Shown in pieces: positions 42,461 through 54,207 of a stretch of DNA of 64,000 nt. Numbering within the stretch: the stretch's first letter is position 1; each line of letters begins with the position of its first letter. The stretch comes from Pseudomonas orientalis (GTDB taxonomy: Bacteria > Pseudomonadota > Gammaproteobacteria > Pseudomonadales > Pseudomonadaceae), in assembly GCF_001439815.1 (NCBI RefSeq), contig NZ_JYLM01000009.1:1-64000 (forward strand), read 5' to 3'. Both the position numbers and the translations under genes were made by a program. Below the pieces are notes generated by a model that was given only the letters and a program-made list of their open reading frames with translations, was not told the origin of the DNA and did not search any database.

Positions 42461-45400
42461 ATGAGTTACGCCGAGCTGCATTGCCTGTCCAACTTCAGCT
42501 TCCAGCGCGGTGCCTCCAGTGCGCTGGAGTTGTTCGAGCGCGCCAAACACCAAGGCTACAGCGCCCTGGCGATTACCGATGAATGCACGCTGTCGGGCAT
42601 CGTGCGCGCCTGGCAGGCGGCCAAAGCGCTGGAGCTGCCGCTGATTATCGGCAGTGAAGTGCGCATCGAGAACGGTCCGACATTGGTGCTGCTGGTGGAG
42701 AACCTGAGCGGTTACCAGCACCTGTGCCGTTTGATCACCCTGGCCCGACGCCGCGCCGAAAAGGGCCGCTACCGCCTGCTGCAGGAAGACTTCGAGCAAC
42801 CGCTGCCCGGCCTGCTGGCGTTGTGGGTGGCGCAGGACAGCGACACCCAGGCCAGCATCCAGTGGCTGCGCCGCACCTTCGCCGAGCGCCTGTGGCTGGC
42901 GGTGCACCTGCATTGCGGACAGGACGATGCGCGCCACCTGGAACAACGCCTGCAACTGGCGGCCAGCCTGCAGATCCCGGCCGTCGCCTGCGGTGATGTG
43001 CACATGCACGCGCGCGGCCGCCGTGCCCTGCAAGACACCATGACCGCCATCCGCCATCACGTGCCCGTGGCCGAAGCCGGCCTGCATTTGCACCCCAATG
43101 GCGAGCGGCACCTGCGCAGTCTCGATGCCCTGGCCGCGCTGTACCCCCAGGCCCTGCTCGATGAAACCCTCGCCATCGCACGGCGCTGCACCTTCGACCT
43201 CGGCCAGTTGCGCTACCACTACCCACGCGAGCTGGTGCCCGCAGGCCATGACGCCGAATCCTGGCTGCGCAGTCTCACCCGGGAAGGCATTGCCCAGCGC
43301 TGGCCCGAAGGCATTGACCCCAAAACCCTGGCCCAGATCGACAAGGAACTGGAACTGATCAGCGAGCTGGGCTACGAAAGCTATTTCCTTACCGTGCATG
43401 ACATCGTGCGCTTTGCCCGCAGCCGTTCGATCCTGTGCCAGGGGCGCGGTTCGGCGGCCAACTCGGCGGTGTGTTTTGCCCTGGGTATCACCGAGATCAA
43501 CCCCAGCCTGAGCAACGTGCTGTTCGAACGTTTCCTGTCCCGAGAACGCAACGAGCCGCCGGATATCGACGTGGATTTTGAACACGAGCGCCGCGAAGAG
43601 GTGCTGCAATACGTATTCCAGCGCTATGGCCGCACGCGTGCGGCGTTGACGGCGGTGGTCAGCACCTACCACGCAACCGGCGCGGTGCGCGATGTGGCCA
43701 AGGCCCTCGGGCTGCCAGCGGACCAAGTCAACGCATTGGCCGATTGCTGCGGACGCTGGAGTGACGACGCGCCGCCGTTGGAGCGCCTGCGCGAAAGCGG
43801 CTTCGACCCGGACAGCCCGCTGCTGCGCCGCGTATTGACCCTCACCCGGCAATTGATCGGCTTTCCCCGGCATTTGTCCCAGCACCCCGGCGGCTTCGTG
43901 ATTTCCGAGTACCCGCTGGACACCCTGGTGCCGGTGGAGAACGCCGCCATGGCCGAGCGCACCATCATCCAGTGGGACAAGGATGACCTCGACGCCGTTG
44001 GCCTGCTCAAGGTGGATATCCTCGCCCTGGGCATGCTCAGCGCGATCCGTCGCTGCTTCGATCTGCTGCGCCGCCATCGCAACCTCGATTTGAGCCTGGC
44101 AGGCATTCCCAAGGAAGACCCCGCCACCTACGCGATGATCAGCAAGGCCGACACCATCGGCGTGTTCCAGATCGAGTCGCGGGCGCAGATGTCGATGCTG
44201 CCCAGGCTCAAGCCGAAAACCTTCTACGACCTGGTGATCGAGGTCGCCATCGTACGGCCGGGGCCGATCCAGGGCGGCATGGTGCATCCGTATCTGCGGC
44301 GCAGGAATAAAGAGGAAGAGGAAACCTATCCGTCGCCTGAATTGGAAGTGGTGTTGAAACGCACCCTGGGCATCCCGTTGTTCCAGGAACAAGTGATGCA
44401 GATCGCCATGGTCGCCGCCGACTACAGCCCCGGCGAGGCCGACCAGTTGCGCCGCTCCATGGCCGCCTGGAAACGCCACGGCGGCCTGGAACCGCACCAG
44501 CAGCGTCTGCGCACCGGCATGCTGAAAAACGGCTACACCGAAGCCTTTGCCGCGCAGATTTTCGAGCAGATCAAAGGCTTTGGCAGCTATGGTTTCCCCG
44601 AGTCCCACGCGGCCAGTTTTGCCTTGCTGACGTATGCCAGTTGCTGGCTCAAATGCCATGAGCCGGCGGCCTTCGCCTGCGCGCTGATCAACAGCTGGCC
44701 GATGGGCTTCTACAGCCCGGACCAGATCCTGCAGGACGCGCGCCGTCACCGCCTGCAGATCCGTCCGGTGGACGTGCAGGCCAGCGACTGGGATTGCAGC
44801 CTGGAACCCATCGACGGCGGGCAGCCGGCGATTCGCCTGGGCCTGCGCATGATCGCAGGGTTTCGCGAAGACGATGGGCGGCACCTCGAGGCCGTGCGCC
44901 AGCGCCGCGCATTCAGCGACATTGCCGACCTCGACGCCCGCGCCGGCCTGGATGCGCGCGCCCAGGCCCTGCTGGCCGATGCCGGCGCCTTGCGCGGGTT
45001 GGTCGGTAACCGGCATCAGGCGCGCTGGGAGGTGGCCGGTGTGCAGACCCAACTGGGCCTGTTTGCCGGCCTGCCGAGCCCCGATGAAGCAGACGTGGCG
45101 TTGCCTCAACCCACGGTGGGCGAGGACTTGCACGCCGATTACGCCACGCTCGGCACCACCCTGGGGCCGCACCCTCTGACGCTGCTGCGCGCCGAACTGC
45201 GCAAGCGCCGCTGCCGCAGTTCCCGGGAGCTGCAGAGCGTGGAGCATGGACGCAATGTGAGCGTGGCCGGGCTGGTCACCGGGCGCCAACGGCCCGGCAC
45301 CGCCAGCGGCGTGACCTTTGTCACCCTGGAAGATGAGTTCGGCAACCTCAATGTGGTGGTCTGGCGTGATCTGGCCGAACGTCAGCGCCAGGCCCTGGTC

Positions 45401-45532
45401 GGCTCGCGACTGCTCAAGGTGGACGGGCGCTGGGAGGCGGTGGGCGAGGTGCGGCATTTGATCGCCGGACGCCTGACCGACCTCTCGCCGCTGCTGGATG
45501 GCATGGTAGTGCGCAGCCGGGATTTCCACTGA
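42461..45532 (+). CDS. dnaE2: DnaE2 error-prone DNA polymerase III alpha subunit
   Basis: A 1023-aa C-family polymerase used for mutagenic lesion bypass with ImuA/ImuB; the length is typical for DnaE2. The order is PHP domain (YAELHCLSNFSFQRG, with the first metal His), polymerase palm with PPDIDVDFEHERREEV (catalytic aspartates, residues ~370-385), fingers with ILCQGRGSAANS and GGMVHPYLRRR, helix-hairpin-helix region, and a C-terminal OB fold (VSVAGLVTGRQRPGTASG). It starts at ATG 42461, just after a REPIN, with a weak GGGG. It lies in the lexA2 operon and is expected to be SOS induced. Confidence 0.95.
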   Translation: MSYAELHCLSNFSFQRGASSALELFERAKHQGYSALAITDECTLSGIVRAWQAAKALELPLIIGSEVRIENGPTLVLLVENLSGYQHLCRLITLARRRAEKGRYRLLQEDFEQPLPGLLALWVAQDSDTQASIQWLRRTFAERLWLAVHLHCGQDDARHLEQRLQLAASLQIPAVACGDVHMHARGRRALQDTMTAIRHHVPVAEAGLHLHPNGERHLRSLDALAALYPQALLDETLAIARRCTFDLGQLRYHYPRELVPAGHDAESWLRSLTREGIAQRWPEGIDPKTLAQIDKELELISELGYESYFLTVHDIVRFARSRSILCQGRGSAANSAVCFALGITEINPSLSNVLFERFLSRERNEPPDIDVDFEHERREEVLQYVFQRYGRTRAALTAVVSTYHATGAVRDVAKALGLPADQVNALADCCGRWSDDAPPLERLRESGFDPDSPLLRRVLTLTRQLIGFPRHLSQHPGGFVISEYPLDTLVPVENAAMAERTIIQWDKDDLDAVGLLKVDILALGMLSAIRRCFDLLRRHRNLDLSLAGIPKEDPATYAMISKADTIGVFQIESRAQMSMLPRLKPKTFYDLVIEVAIVRPGPIQGGMVHPYLRRRNKEEEETYPSPELEVVLKRTLGIPLFQEQVMQIAMVAADYSPGEADQLRRSMAAWKRHGGLEPHQQRLRTGMLKNGYTEAFAAQIFEQIKGFGSYGFPESHAASFALLTYASCWLKCHEPAAFACALINSWPMGFYSPDQILQDARRHRLQIRPVDVQASDWDCSLEPIDGGQPAIRLGLRMIAGFREDDGRHLEAVRQRRAFSDIADLDARAGLDARAQALLADAGALRGLVGNRHQARWEVAGVQTQLGLFAGLPSPDEADVALPQPTVGEDLHADYATLGTTLGPHPLTLLRAELRKRRCRSSRELQSVEHGRNVSVAGLVTGRQRPGTASGVTFVTLEDEFGNLNVVVWRDLAERQRQALVGSRLLKVDGRWEAVGEVRHLIAGRLTDLSPLLDGMVVRSRDFH

Positions 45533-45632
45533 GTCCAGTGGTTTATTCGGCATAAGTTCGACAAGATGAAACCATCTATCGCCGCCGCGCTCCAAAAGTT
45601 GCAACTGCCTTCTCTTTGCCCAGAGCCCGACC

Positions 45633-47341
45633 ATGCAATTTTTATCCAACCCACACGGCTGTGAAGGCTGGGCCGGTGAAATGGCCCAGCGGATTCGCGC
45701 GTTTGACTGGTCAGGCACCGACCTCGGCCCGATCGATCGCTGGTCCACCAGCCTGGCCTGCACCGTGCAGATGATGCTCGCTTCGCCCGTGCCGATGGTG
45801 ATGCTATGGGGGCGCGCGGGTTACATGATCTACAACGACAGCTACTCGGTGTTCGCCGGCGGTCGTCATCCGTACTTGTTGGGCACGCCGGTGGAACTGG
45901 GCTGGCCGGAAGTGGCCGAGTTCAACCGGCACGTGGTGGACACCTGCCTGGCCGGTGGCACCTTGTCGTTCAATAACAAGGAGCTGGTGTTGTCGCGCAA
46001 CGGCAAGCCGGAAACCTTGTGGCTGGACCTCTACTACAGCCCGGTGGCCGGCGACAACCAGCAACCGGCCGGGGTGCTGGCGATCGTGGTCGAGACCACT
46101 GAGTTGGTGAAGTCCGAGCGGGTGCGCCAGGAGCTGACCCACAATCTGGAGCAGCGCGTAGCGGCCGAAGTGCAGGCGCGTTCCGCCGCCGAGGAGCAGT
46201 TGCGCCAGTCGCAGAAGCTGGAAGCGATTGGCGGCCTGACCGGCGGCGTGGCCCACGACTTCAACAACCTGCTGCAAGTGATCGCCGGCAACCTGCACCT
46301 GCTGGCCCGCCATGAGCCGGACAACGCGCAGGTGCAGCGGCGTGTTTCCGCCGCGATTGCCGCCGTGGAACGCGGCGCCACCTTGTCCTCGCAACTGCTG
46401 GCGTTTGCCCGGCGTCAGCCGTTGTCGCCGGCGGTGTACAACCCGCAACGTATCTATGCAGGCCTGGGTGAGCTGCTGCAGCGCGCGCTGGGCGAAACCA
46501 TTCATATCGATGTGCAGTTGCCCCAGGACTCCTGGTGCATCAACGTCGACCGCAACCAGCTGGAAAACGCGCTGCTCAACCTGGCGATCAATGCCCGTGA
46601 TGCCATGCACGGCGAGGGCGTGATTCGTATCACCGGCGAGAACATCATTCTCAACCCGGCCGACTGCGCGGGCAAAAGCATCAAGCCCGGCGAGTATGTA
46701 CGCCTGGCGGTCACCGACACCGGCGTGGGCATGCCGTCGACGGTACTCAAGCGTGCATTCGAACCGTTTTTCACCACCAAGCGCGAGGGGCAGGGCACCG
46801 GCCTCGGGCTGAGCATGGTGTTCGGCTTTGTCCGTCAAAGCGGCGGGCATGTCGATATCTGGAGCGAGGAGAACAAGGGCTCGGTGGTGCAGATGTATTT
46901 CCCGCGCAGCCTGGAACCGGAACATGTCGAACCGGACATTGACCTGGAAAGCCCTTGCACCGGCCAGGAAACCATTCTGGTGGTGGAGGACAACGAAGGC
47001 GTGCGCCTGACCGTGGTGGAGCTGCTCAAACAGTCGGGCTACACCGTGCTGACGGCCGAAGACGGCGATCAGGCCATGGCCAAACTGCAGTCCGGCCTGC
47101 AACCGGAACTGATCTTTACCGATGTGGTGATGCCCGGCCGCATCAAGAGCATCGACCTGGCCAACTGGGCGCGTGAGCAGGTGCCGCCGATTCCGGTGCT
47201 GTTCACCTCCGGCCACACCCGCGACATTCTTTCTTCCAATCATCTGCTGAGCGCCGATATTCACCTGCTGAGCAAACCCTACAGCCCCGACGCCCTGACG
47301 CAACGGGTCCGCAGCGTGCTCACCGCCAGACAAGGTTGTCC

Positions 47342-47345
<4 letters not shown>
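45633..47345 (+). CDS. Hybrid histidine kinase, PAS sensor with receiver
   Basis: A 570-aa soluble-looking kinase. A PAS-like sensor with no TM helices covers ~25-155 (FDWSGTDLGPIDRW, ASPVPMVMLWG, YNDSYSVFAGG are typical of phytochrome-type/PAS kinases in Pseudomonas). A coiled coil follows (160-195), then HisKA with H208 in GGVAHDFNNLLQ, HATPase (N-box ALLNLAINARDAM, GTGLGLSMVFG), and a receiver (VVEDNEG..., Asp in IFTDVVMPG). Its stop overlaps the uvrA2 start by four bases (ATGA), linking a sensory kinase with a DNA-damage-type ATPase. Signal unknown. Confidence 0.9.
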
Positions 47346-49861
<2,516 letters not shown>

Positions 49862-49870
49862 TCGGTTCAA

Positions 49871-50743
49871 GGTGGGAGGGGAGAGCCCGATAGCGGTGGG
49901 TCAGTTAAATGGATGTTGACTGATCCACGGCCATCGGGGGCAAGCCCCCTCCCACAGTTTGATCGCGCTCAGGCCGAAGGCTTCATGCATTCGATAAAGC
50001 GATCCACCCTGGTCTTGGCAACCTCCAGCAAATGCCACTAATCCCAATGTTGAAATACAGACAAATGTGGGAGGGGGCTTGCCCCCGATCGCGGTGGGTC
50101 AGGCAAATGGATAGTGACTGATCCACCGCCATCGGGAGCAAGCCCCCTCCCACAGTTTGATCGCGCTCAGGCCGAAGGCTTCATGCATTCGATAAAGCGA
50201 TCCACCCTGGTCTTGGCAACCTCCAGCAAATGCCACTAATCCCAATGTTGAAATACAGACAAATGTGGGAGGGGGCTTGCCCCCGATCGCGGTGGGTCAG
50301 GCAAATGGATAGTGACTGATCCACCGCCATCGGGAGCAAGCCCCCTCCCACAGTTTGATCGCGCTCAGGTCGAAGACTTCATGCATTCGATAAAGCGATC
50401 CACCCTGGTCTTGGCAACTTCCAGCAAATGCCACCCATCCCAATGTTGAAATACAGACAAATGTGGGAGGGGGCTTGCCCCCGATGGCGGTGGGTCAGGT
50501 AAATGGATAGTGACTGATCCGCCGCCATCGGGAGCAAGCCCCCTCCCACAGTTTGATCGCGTTCAGGTCGAAGGCTTCATGCATTCGATAAAGCGATCCA
50601 CCCTGGTCTTGGCAACCTCCAAATGCCACTAATCCCAATGTTGAAATACAGACAAATGTGGGAGGGTGCTTGCCCCCGATGGCGGTGGGTCAGGTAAATG
50701 GATGTTGACTGATCCGCCACCATCAGGGGTAAGCACCTCCCAG
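49871..50743. repeat. Tandem 198-bp array of REPINs and a repeated gene tail
   Basis: This 889-base gap after uvrA2 holds five REPINs (about 49871, 50066, 50264, 50462, 50657) alternating with four copies of a ~108-base segment (49957, 50155, 50353, 50551). The period is exactly 198 bases, then 195 in the last unit after a 3-base loss. The repeats are about 95% identical. On the minus strand each segment encodes the same protein tail, WHLLEVAKTRVDRFIECMK then two or three residues and a stop. It is an amplified [gene 3' end + REPIN] block. Confidence 0.9.
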
Positions 50744-50750
50744 CTGGTTC

Positions 50751-51833
50751 TCAAGCCACTTGCCTGGCCTGTTCGCGTTCGGCGATCAATTGACGGGTAA
50801 GCGGTATCAGTTGCTTCCCATAGTCGATCGCATCGTTGAGCGGATCGAAGCCGCGAATCAGAAACGTGGTGATGCCCAGGTCGTAGTAATCCAGCAGCGC
50901 CTCGGCGACTTGTTCGGCGGTGCCCACCAGCGCCGTGGAGTTGCCCTGTGCGCCGAGCAAGCCGGCAATCCCGGTCCACAGGCGCTTATCCAGCCGGGAG
51001 CCTTGCGCCGCCGCTGCCAGCAAGCGGCGCGAGCCCTCATTGGGCGGTTCACGCCGCACGAAGCCGCTGTTCTCGGCCAGCGCCGTGGCTTGCTGCAAAA
51101 TGCTGTCCGCCCGCTGCCAGGCCAGCTCCTCGGTCTCGGCCAGGATCGGCCGCAATGACAAGCTGAAGCGAATCGTGCGTCCATGCCGCGCCGCTTCGGC
51201 CCGCACCTGCGCCACCACTTCGCGCACTTGCTCATAGGTCTCGCCCCACAGTGCATACACGTCCGCGTGCTTGCCCGCCACGGCGATCGCCGCCGCCGAC
51301 GAGCCGCCGAAGTACACCGGGATATGGGGCTGTTGCGGCGACTTCACGGAGGAGTGCGCGCCTTCGACCTGATAGTAGGTACCGGCAAAATCGAAAGGCG
51401 TGTCGCTGGTCCATTCCTGGCGCACCACGCTCAGGTATTCGTCGGTGCGCGCATAGCGCTCGTCCTTGCCGATATGACTGCCATCGGCGCGCAATTCACG
51501 GTCGTCGCCGCCGGTGATGATGTGCACAGCGGTACGGCCACCGTTGAACACATCCAGCGTGGCGAACTGGCGCGCGGCCAAGGTGGGTTGGGCAAAACCC
51601 GGGCGATGCGCGATCAAAAATTTCAGCCGCTGAGTCACGCCCGCGGCATGGGCGGCGATCAGCGTGCTGTCCGGGCTGTTGGAGTGGAAAGCCACCAGGG
51701 CGCGGTCGAAGCCGGCCTCTTCATGGGCGCGCGCCACGCGTTCGACGTAGTCCGGTTGCAACGTCGGGCCGCTGCGCGGGTGGATCTCGGAGGCGTGGTG
51801 GCCGCCGATGTAGCCGATGAATTCGATGCTCAT
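50751..51833 (-). CDS. LLM-class flavin-dependent monooxygenase (SsuD-like)
   Basis: A 360-aa luciferase-like TIM-barrel enzyme that uses reduced FMN, closest in pattern to alkanesulfonate/dimethylsulfone monooxygenases. Marks include EFIGYIGGHHASEIH, FDRALVAFHSNSPD, FLIAHRPGFAQPTLAARQ, GGRTAVHIITGGDD and YFGGSSAAAIAVAGKHADVY for flavin phosphate. The start at 51833 has AAGGACC six bases upstream; the upstream in-frame ATG at 51863 does not. Its promoter carries the AT-rich 16-base element shared with the aldolase-like gene and a GCGACCGGTCGC palindrome. Sulfur-starvation control would fit, but no ssu genes are next to it. Confidence 0.88.
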   Translation of the reverse strand: MSIEFIGYIGGHHASEIHPRSGPTLQPDYVERVARAHEEAGFDRALVAFHSNSPDSTLIAAHAAGVTQRLKFLIAHRPGFAQPTLAARQFATLDVFNGGRTAVHIITGGDDRELRADGSHIGKDERYARTDEYLSVVRQEWTSDTPFDFAGTYYQVEGAHSSVKSPQQPHIPVYFGGSSAAAIAVAGKHADVYALWGETYEQVREVVAQVRAEAARHGRTIRFSLSLRPILAETEELAWQRADSILQQATALAENSGFVRREPPNEGSRRLLAAAAQGSRLDKRLWTGIAGLLGAQGNSTALVGTAEQVAEALLDYYDLGITTFLIRGFDPLNDAIDYGKQLIPLTRQLIAEREQARQVA

Positions 51834-51905
51834 GGTCAGGTCCTTGTTGAAGTCGATAAGCAAGCCTCCACCGGGCAGGGGGTCGGTCCGTAGATTGAAA
51901 ATAGG

Positions 51906-51917
51906 GCGACCGGTCGC
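51906..51917. promoter_or_regulatory. GCGACCGGTCGC palindrome upstream of LLM gene
   Basis: A perfect 12-base palindrome 73 bases before the monooxygenase start, of the GACCGGTC type bound by many TetR-family repressors. A related palindrome lies upstream of the DUF6124-like gene. Confidence 0.35.
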
Positions 51918-51938
51918 GTCTGTAAAATGCCGATTGGT

Positions 51939-51954
51939 TCTAACCTAATTATTA
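51939..51954 (-). promoter_or_regulatory. Shared AT-rich promoter element, copy 2
   Basis: Read on the minus strand it is TAATAATTAGGTTAGA, one base different from 6909-6924. It lies in an AT-rich tract (51935-52000), about 105 bases before the monooxygenase start. Confidence 0.4.
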
Positions 51955-52101
51955 AAATTTGGAATTAAAATTTTTAACTATTATCAAAAGTATTTATTTA
52001 AGGCTGTCTTGAGCGTTCGTTGCCGGAAAACGAGAGAGGTGTGGGGCTTTGGCGCCCAGTGAAGTATCCTGCGCGCCTCGTTCACCACTGATCCAGAGAA
52101 G

Positions 52102-53025
52102 ATGACCGGACAAGACATGCAGGCGCTGCTGGAGTCGATCCTCGACGAAGTGCGGCCTCTGATCGGCCTCGGCAAAGTCGCCGATTACATTCCCGCCCTG
52201 GCCGACGTACCCGCCAATCAGCTGGGCATCGCGGTATACGGCAACGACGGCGCGGCCTATTGCGCGGGCGACGCCGACACGCTGTTTTCGGTGCAGAGCA
52301 TTTCCAAGGTGTTCAGCCTGGTGCAGGCCATCGACCACGGCGGCGAGAGCATCTGGGAGCGCCTGGGCCATGAACCGTCGGGGCAACCGTTCAATTCCAT
52401 GGTGCAACTGGAATTCGAACGCGGCCGACCGCGCAATCCTTTTATCAACGCCGGCGCGCTGGTGATCTGCGACATCAACCAGTCGCGCTTCGCCGTGCCG
52501 ATCCTGTCGATGCGCGACTTTGTGCGGCGGCTGTCGGGCAACCCGCAGATTCTGGTCAACAGCGTGGTCGCCGAATCCGAAGCCCGGCATGGTGCGCGTA
52601 ATGCGGCCATGGCCTACCTGATGAAGTCCTTCGGCAACTTCCACAACGATGTGGACGCGGTGCTGCACAGTTACTTCAACTACTGCGCCTTGCAGATGAG
52701 CTGCCTGGACCTGGCCCGGGCGTTCAGCTTCCTGGCCAACGAAGGCGTGAGCGCCCACAGTGGCGAGCCGATATTGACCGCGCGCCAGACCAAACAAGTG
52801 AACTCGATCATGGCCACCAGCGGGCTGTATGACGAGGCGGGCAATTTTGCTTATCGGGTAGGGTTGCCGGGCAAGAGCGGGGTAGGCGGCGGGATTGTCG
52901 CGGTGGTGCCTGGGCAGTTTACCGTGTGCGTGTGGTCGCCGGAGTTGAACGCGGCGGGCAACTCGCTGGCGGGGATCAAGGCGTTGGAGTTGTTGAGTGA
53001 GCGGATTGGGTGGTCGGTGTTCTGA
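52102..53025 (+). CDS. glsB: Glutaminase
   Basis: A 307-aa serine-dependent glutaminase that turns glutamine into glutamate and ammonia. The beta-lactamase-like dyad is S66-x-x-K69 in FSVQSISKVFS; further family marks are NPFINAGAL, the Y/N triad in MKSFGNFHNDV...LHSYFNYCAL, and GLPGKSGVGGGI. Length is normal (~300-310). The start ATG has AGAGAAG directly upstream. Divergent from the monooxygenase gene across an AT-rich gap of 268 bases that holds the regulatory elements described for it. Confidence 0.93.
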   Translation: MTGQDMQALLESILDEVRPLIGLGKVADYIPALADVPANQLGIAVYGNDGAAYCAGDADTLFSVQSISKVFSLVQAIDHGGESIWERLGHEPSGQPFNSMVQLEFERGRPRNPFINAGALVICDINQSRFAVPILSMRDFVRRLSGNPQILVNSVVAESEARHGARNAAMAYLMKSFGNFHNDVDAVLHSYFNYCALQMSCLDLARAFSFLANEGVSAHSGEPILTARQTKQVNSIMATSGLYDEAGNFAYRVGLPGKSGVGGGIVAVVPGQFTVCVWSPELNAAGNSLAGIKALELLSERIGWSVF

Positions 53026-53044
53026 GCGTGTCACCGAAATAAAC

Positions 53045-53478
53045 TGTGGGAGGGGGCTTGCTCCCGATGGCGGCCTCGGGGCCGACCAGGATGCTGGATT
53101 GGATTGAGTACATATCCGTTTCTGCGGTAACGGCTGCTATGGGTTCCGCTTTTACAGCGGCTCACTTTTGAAAAGCCGGAATGCCGGCCCAGTCAAAAGT
53201 AAGCAAAACGCTCTTGCCCCACCACTCGGCACCTCGCTTAGGCTCGGTGTGCCCGAACGCAAGCTTGAATCCGTGGGCCGCCGCAATGGGCCATCCATGG
53301 CCCAGTGCGGCTAACCCGGCGTCCTGCCGGGTTGCCCACGAATTCAAGCCTGCATTCGGCCAGCGTGGTTTAACGGGGCGCCTGAGATCAAGAGCAAAAG
53401 CGCGGCGACCTTAGAGCCGACCGGTATCTTTTGCCGATCCGCGATCCAAATGTGGGAGGGGGCAAGCCCCCTCCCACA
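53045..53478. repeat. Repeat-rich intergenic region
   Basis: This 495-base gap has no convincing gene. It holds a partial REP (53045-53073), a ~350-base GC-rich structured block with several hairpins (for example GGCCATCCATGGCC near 53290 and CCCGGC...GCCGGG near 53318-53332), and a perfect fused REP palindrome (53451-53478). The 53381-53450 part also occurs at 39433-39495. A 61-codon minus-strand ORF (53347-53162) inside lacks a ribosome site and looks like a by-product of the repeat. Confidence 0.75.
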
Positions 53479-53520
53479 TTTGGATCTTCAGTGTTTTGGA
53501 GGATTTTATACGCTCCAGCT

Positions 53521-53760
53521 TTACATGGCTGGGCAGGCCTCATCCAGCACCTTGTCCACCATTAGCTGCACGCCTTCAAGCATCCGGCAGATGCCCAGCG
53601 CTACATTGCGGTGGGTTCCGTCGATTTCGAAAGCGAGGTGGGTGGCGATGTCGGTGATGGATGCCAAGTCCTGGGAGGCGTTGACCAGCAAGGTTTCCGT
53701 GCCCAGGTTGGGGCGTACGGTAAAGAGTTGTTCTGGAGGATTGGGGCTGTCTTTGATCAT
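53521..53760 (-). CDS. DUF6124-like small protein
   Basis: A 79-aa acidic protein. Pattern: M-I-K-D-S-P-N-P-P-E-Q-L-F-T-V-R-P, then a helix (LLVNASQDLASITDIATHLAFE) and a second helix ending in VDKVLDEA. This fits the DUF6124/DUF3077 small proteins common in fluorescent pseudomonads, whose function is unknown. AAAGGAG lies eight bases upstream of the ATG. Single gene; a TGACCG-AC-CGGTCA palindrome sits ~75 bases upstream. Confidence 0.72.
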   Translation of the reverse strand: MIKDSPNPPEQLFTVRPNLGTETLLVNASQDLASITDIATHLAFEIDGTHRNVALGICRMLEGVQLMVDKVLDEACPAM

Positions 53761-53832
53761 GGTGAAACTCCTTTAAGAATGGAGCTGCCACGATTCGCGG
53801 TCAATCGAAGAGGGTGGCAGCAATACGCGGGT

Positions 53833-53846
53833 TGACCGACCGGTCA
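53833..53846. promoter_or_regulatory. TGACCGACCGGTCA operator-like palindrome
   Basis: Perfect 6-bp arms around AC, about 75 bases before the DUF6124-like gene. This GACCG-N2-CGGTC form is typical of TetR-family operators. The rest of the 447-base gap (53761-54207) holds this site, a short A-tract hairpin near 53915, and a REPIN. Confidence 0.4.
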
Positions 53847-54072
53847 AAAGGAGCAAAACCGGCATACCCGAAGGTATCCCGCGTACAGCTGCCGCGACAC
53901 GATACATCAGGCGTAAAAAAAACGCCCAGATCGGTGTTGGGGCAGTTGCTCTTTTGAAATCGGACGGTCAAATCCGGTCGCTGAATGGGCAGCGACGGCG
54001 AGGAGGTTAGCCAGCGATGTTCCGAGGGACAACCTGAAACGGTTGTGGGATATATCTGAGTGGGCGCGATCC

Positions 54073-54160
54073 TGTGGGAGGGGGCTTGCCCCCGATGCGG
54101 TGTGTCAGCCAGCGCTGTTGTCACTGACCCACCGCCATCGGGGGCAAGCCCCCTCCCACA
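54073..54160. repeat. REPIN (GTGGGAGGGG class)
   Basis: Inverted pair downstream of batD. It differs from the REPIN at 39496-39583 at only about three of 88 positions. The 40 bases after it (54161-54199) also match 53479-53519, behind the fused REP. Confidence 0.85.
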
Positions 54161-54207
54161 TTTGGATCTCCAGTGCTTTGGAGGATCTACACGCTCTAGT
54201 TGATCGT

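Noticed and set aside
42236..45763. 1175-codon open frame antisense to dnaE2
   Set aside because: It is a by-product of high GC third positions opposite dnaE2; the protein is His/Gln/Arg-rich without domains, and dnaE2 on the plus strand is certain.
49871..50743. CRISPR-like array
   Set aside because: The regular spacing comes from 198-bp repeats with near-identical 'spacers' and REP palindromes; no cas genes.
53162..53347. 61-codon protein in the intergenic repeat
   Set aside because: No ribosome site and lies within a dispersed structured repeat; likely a common false annotation.
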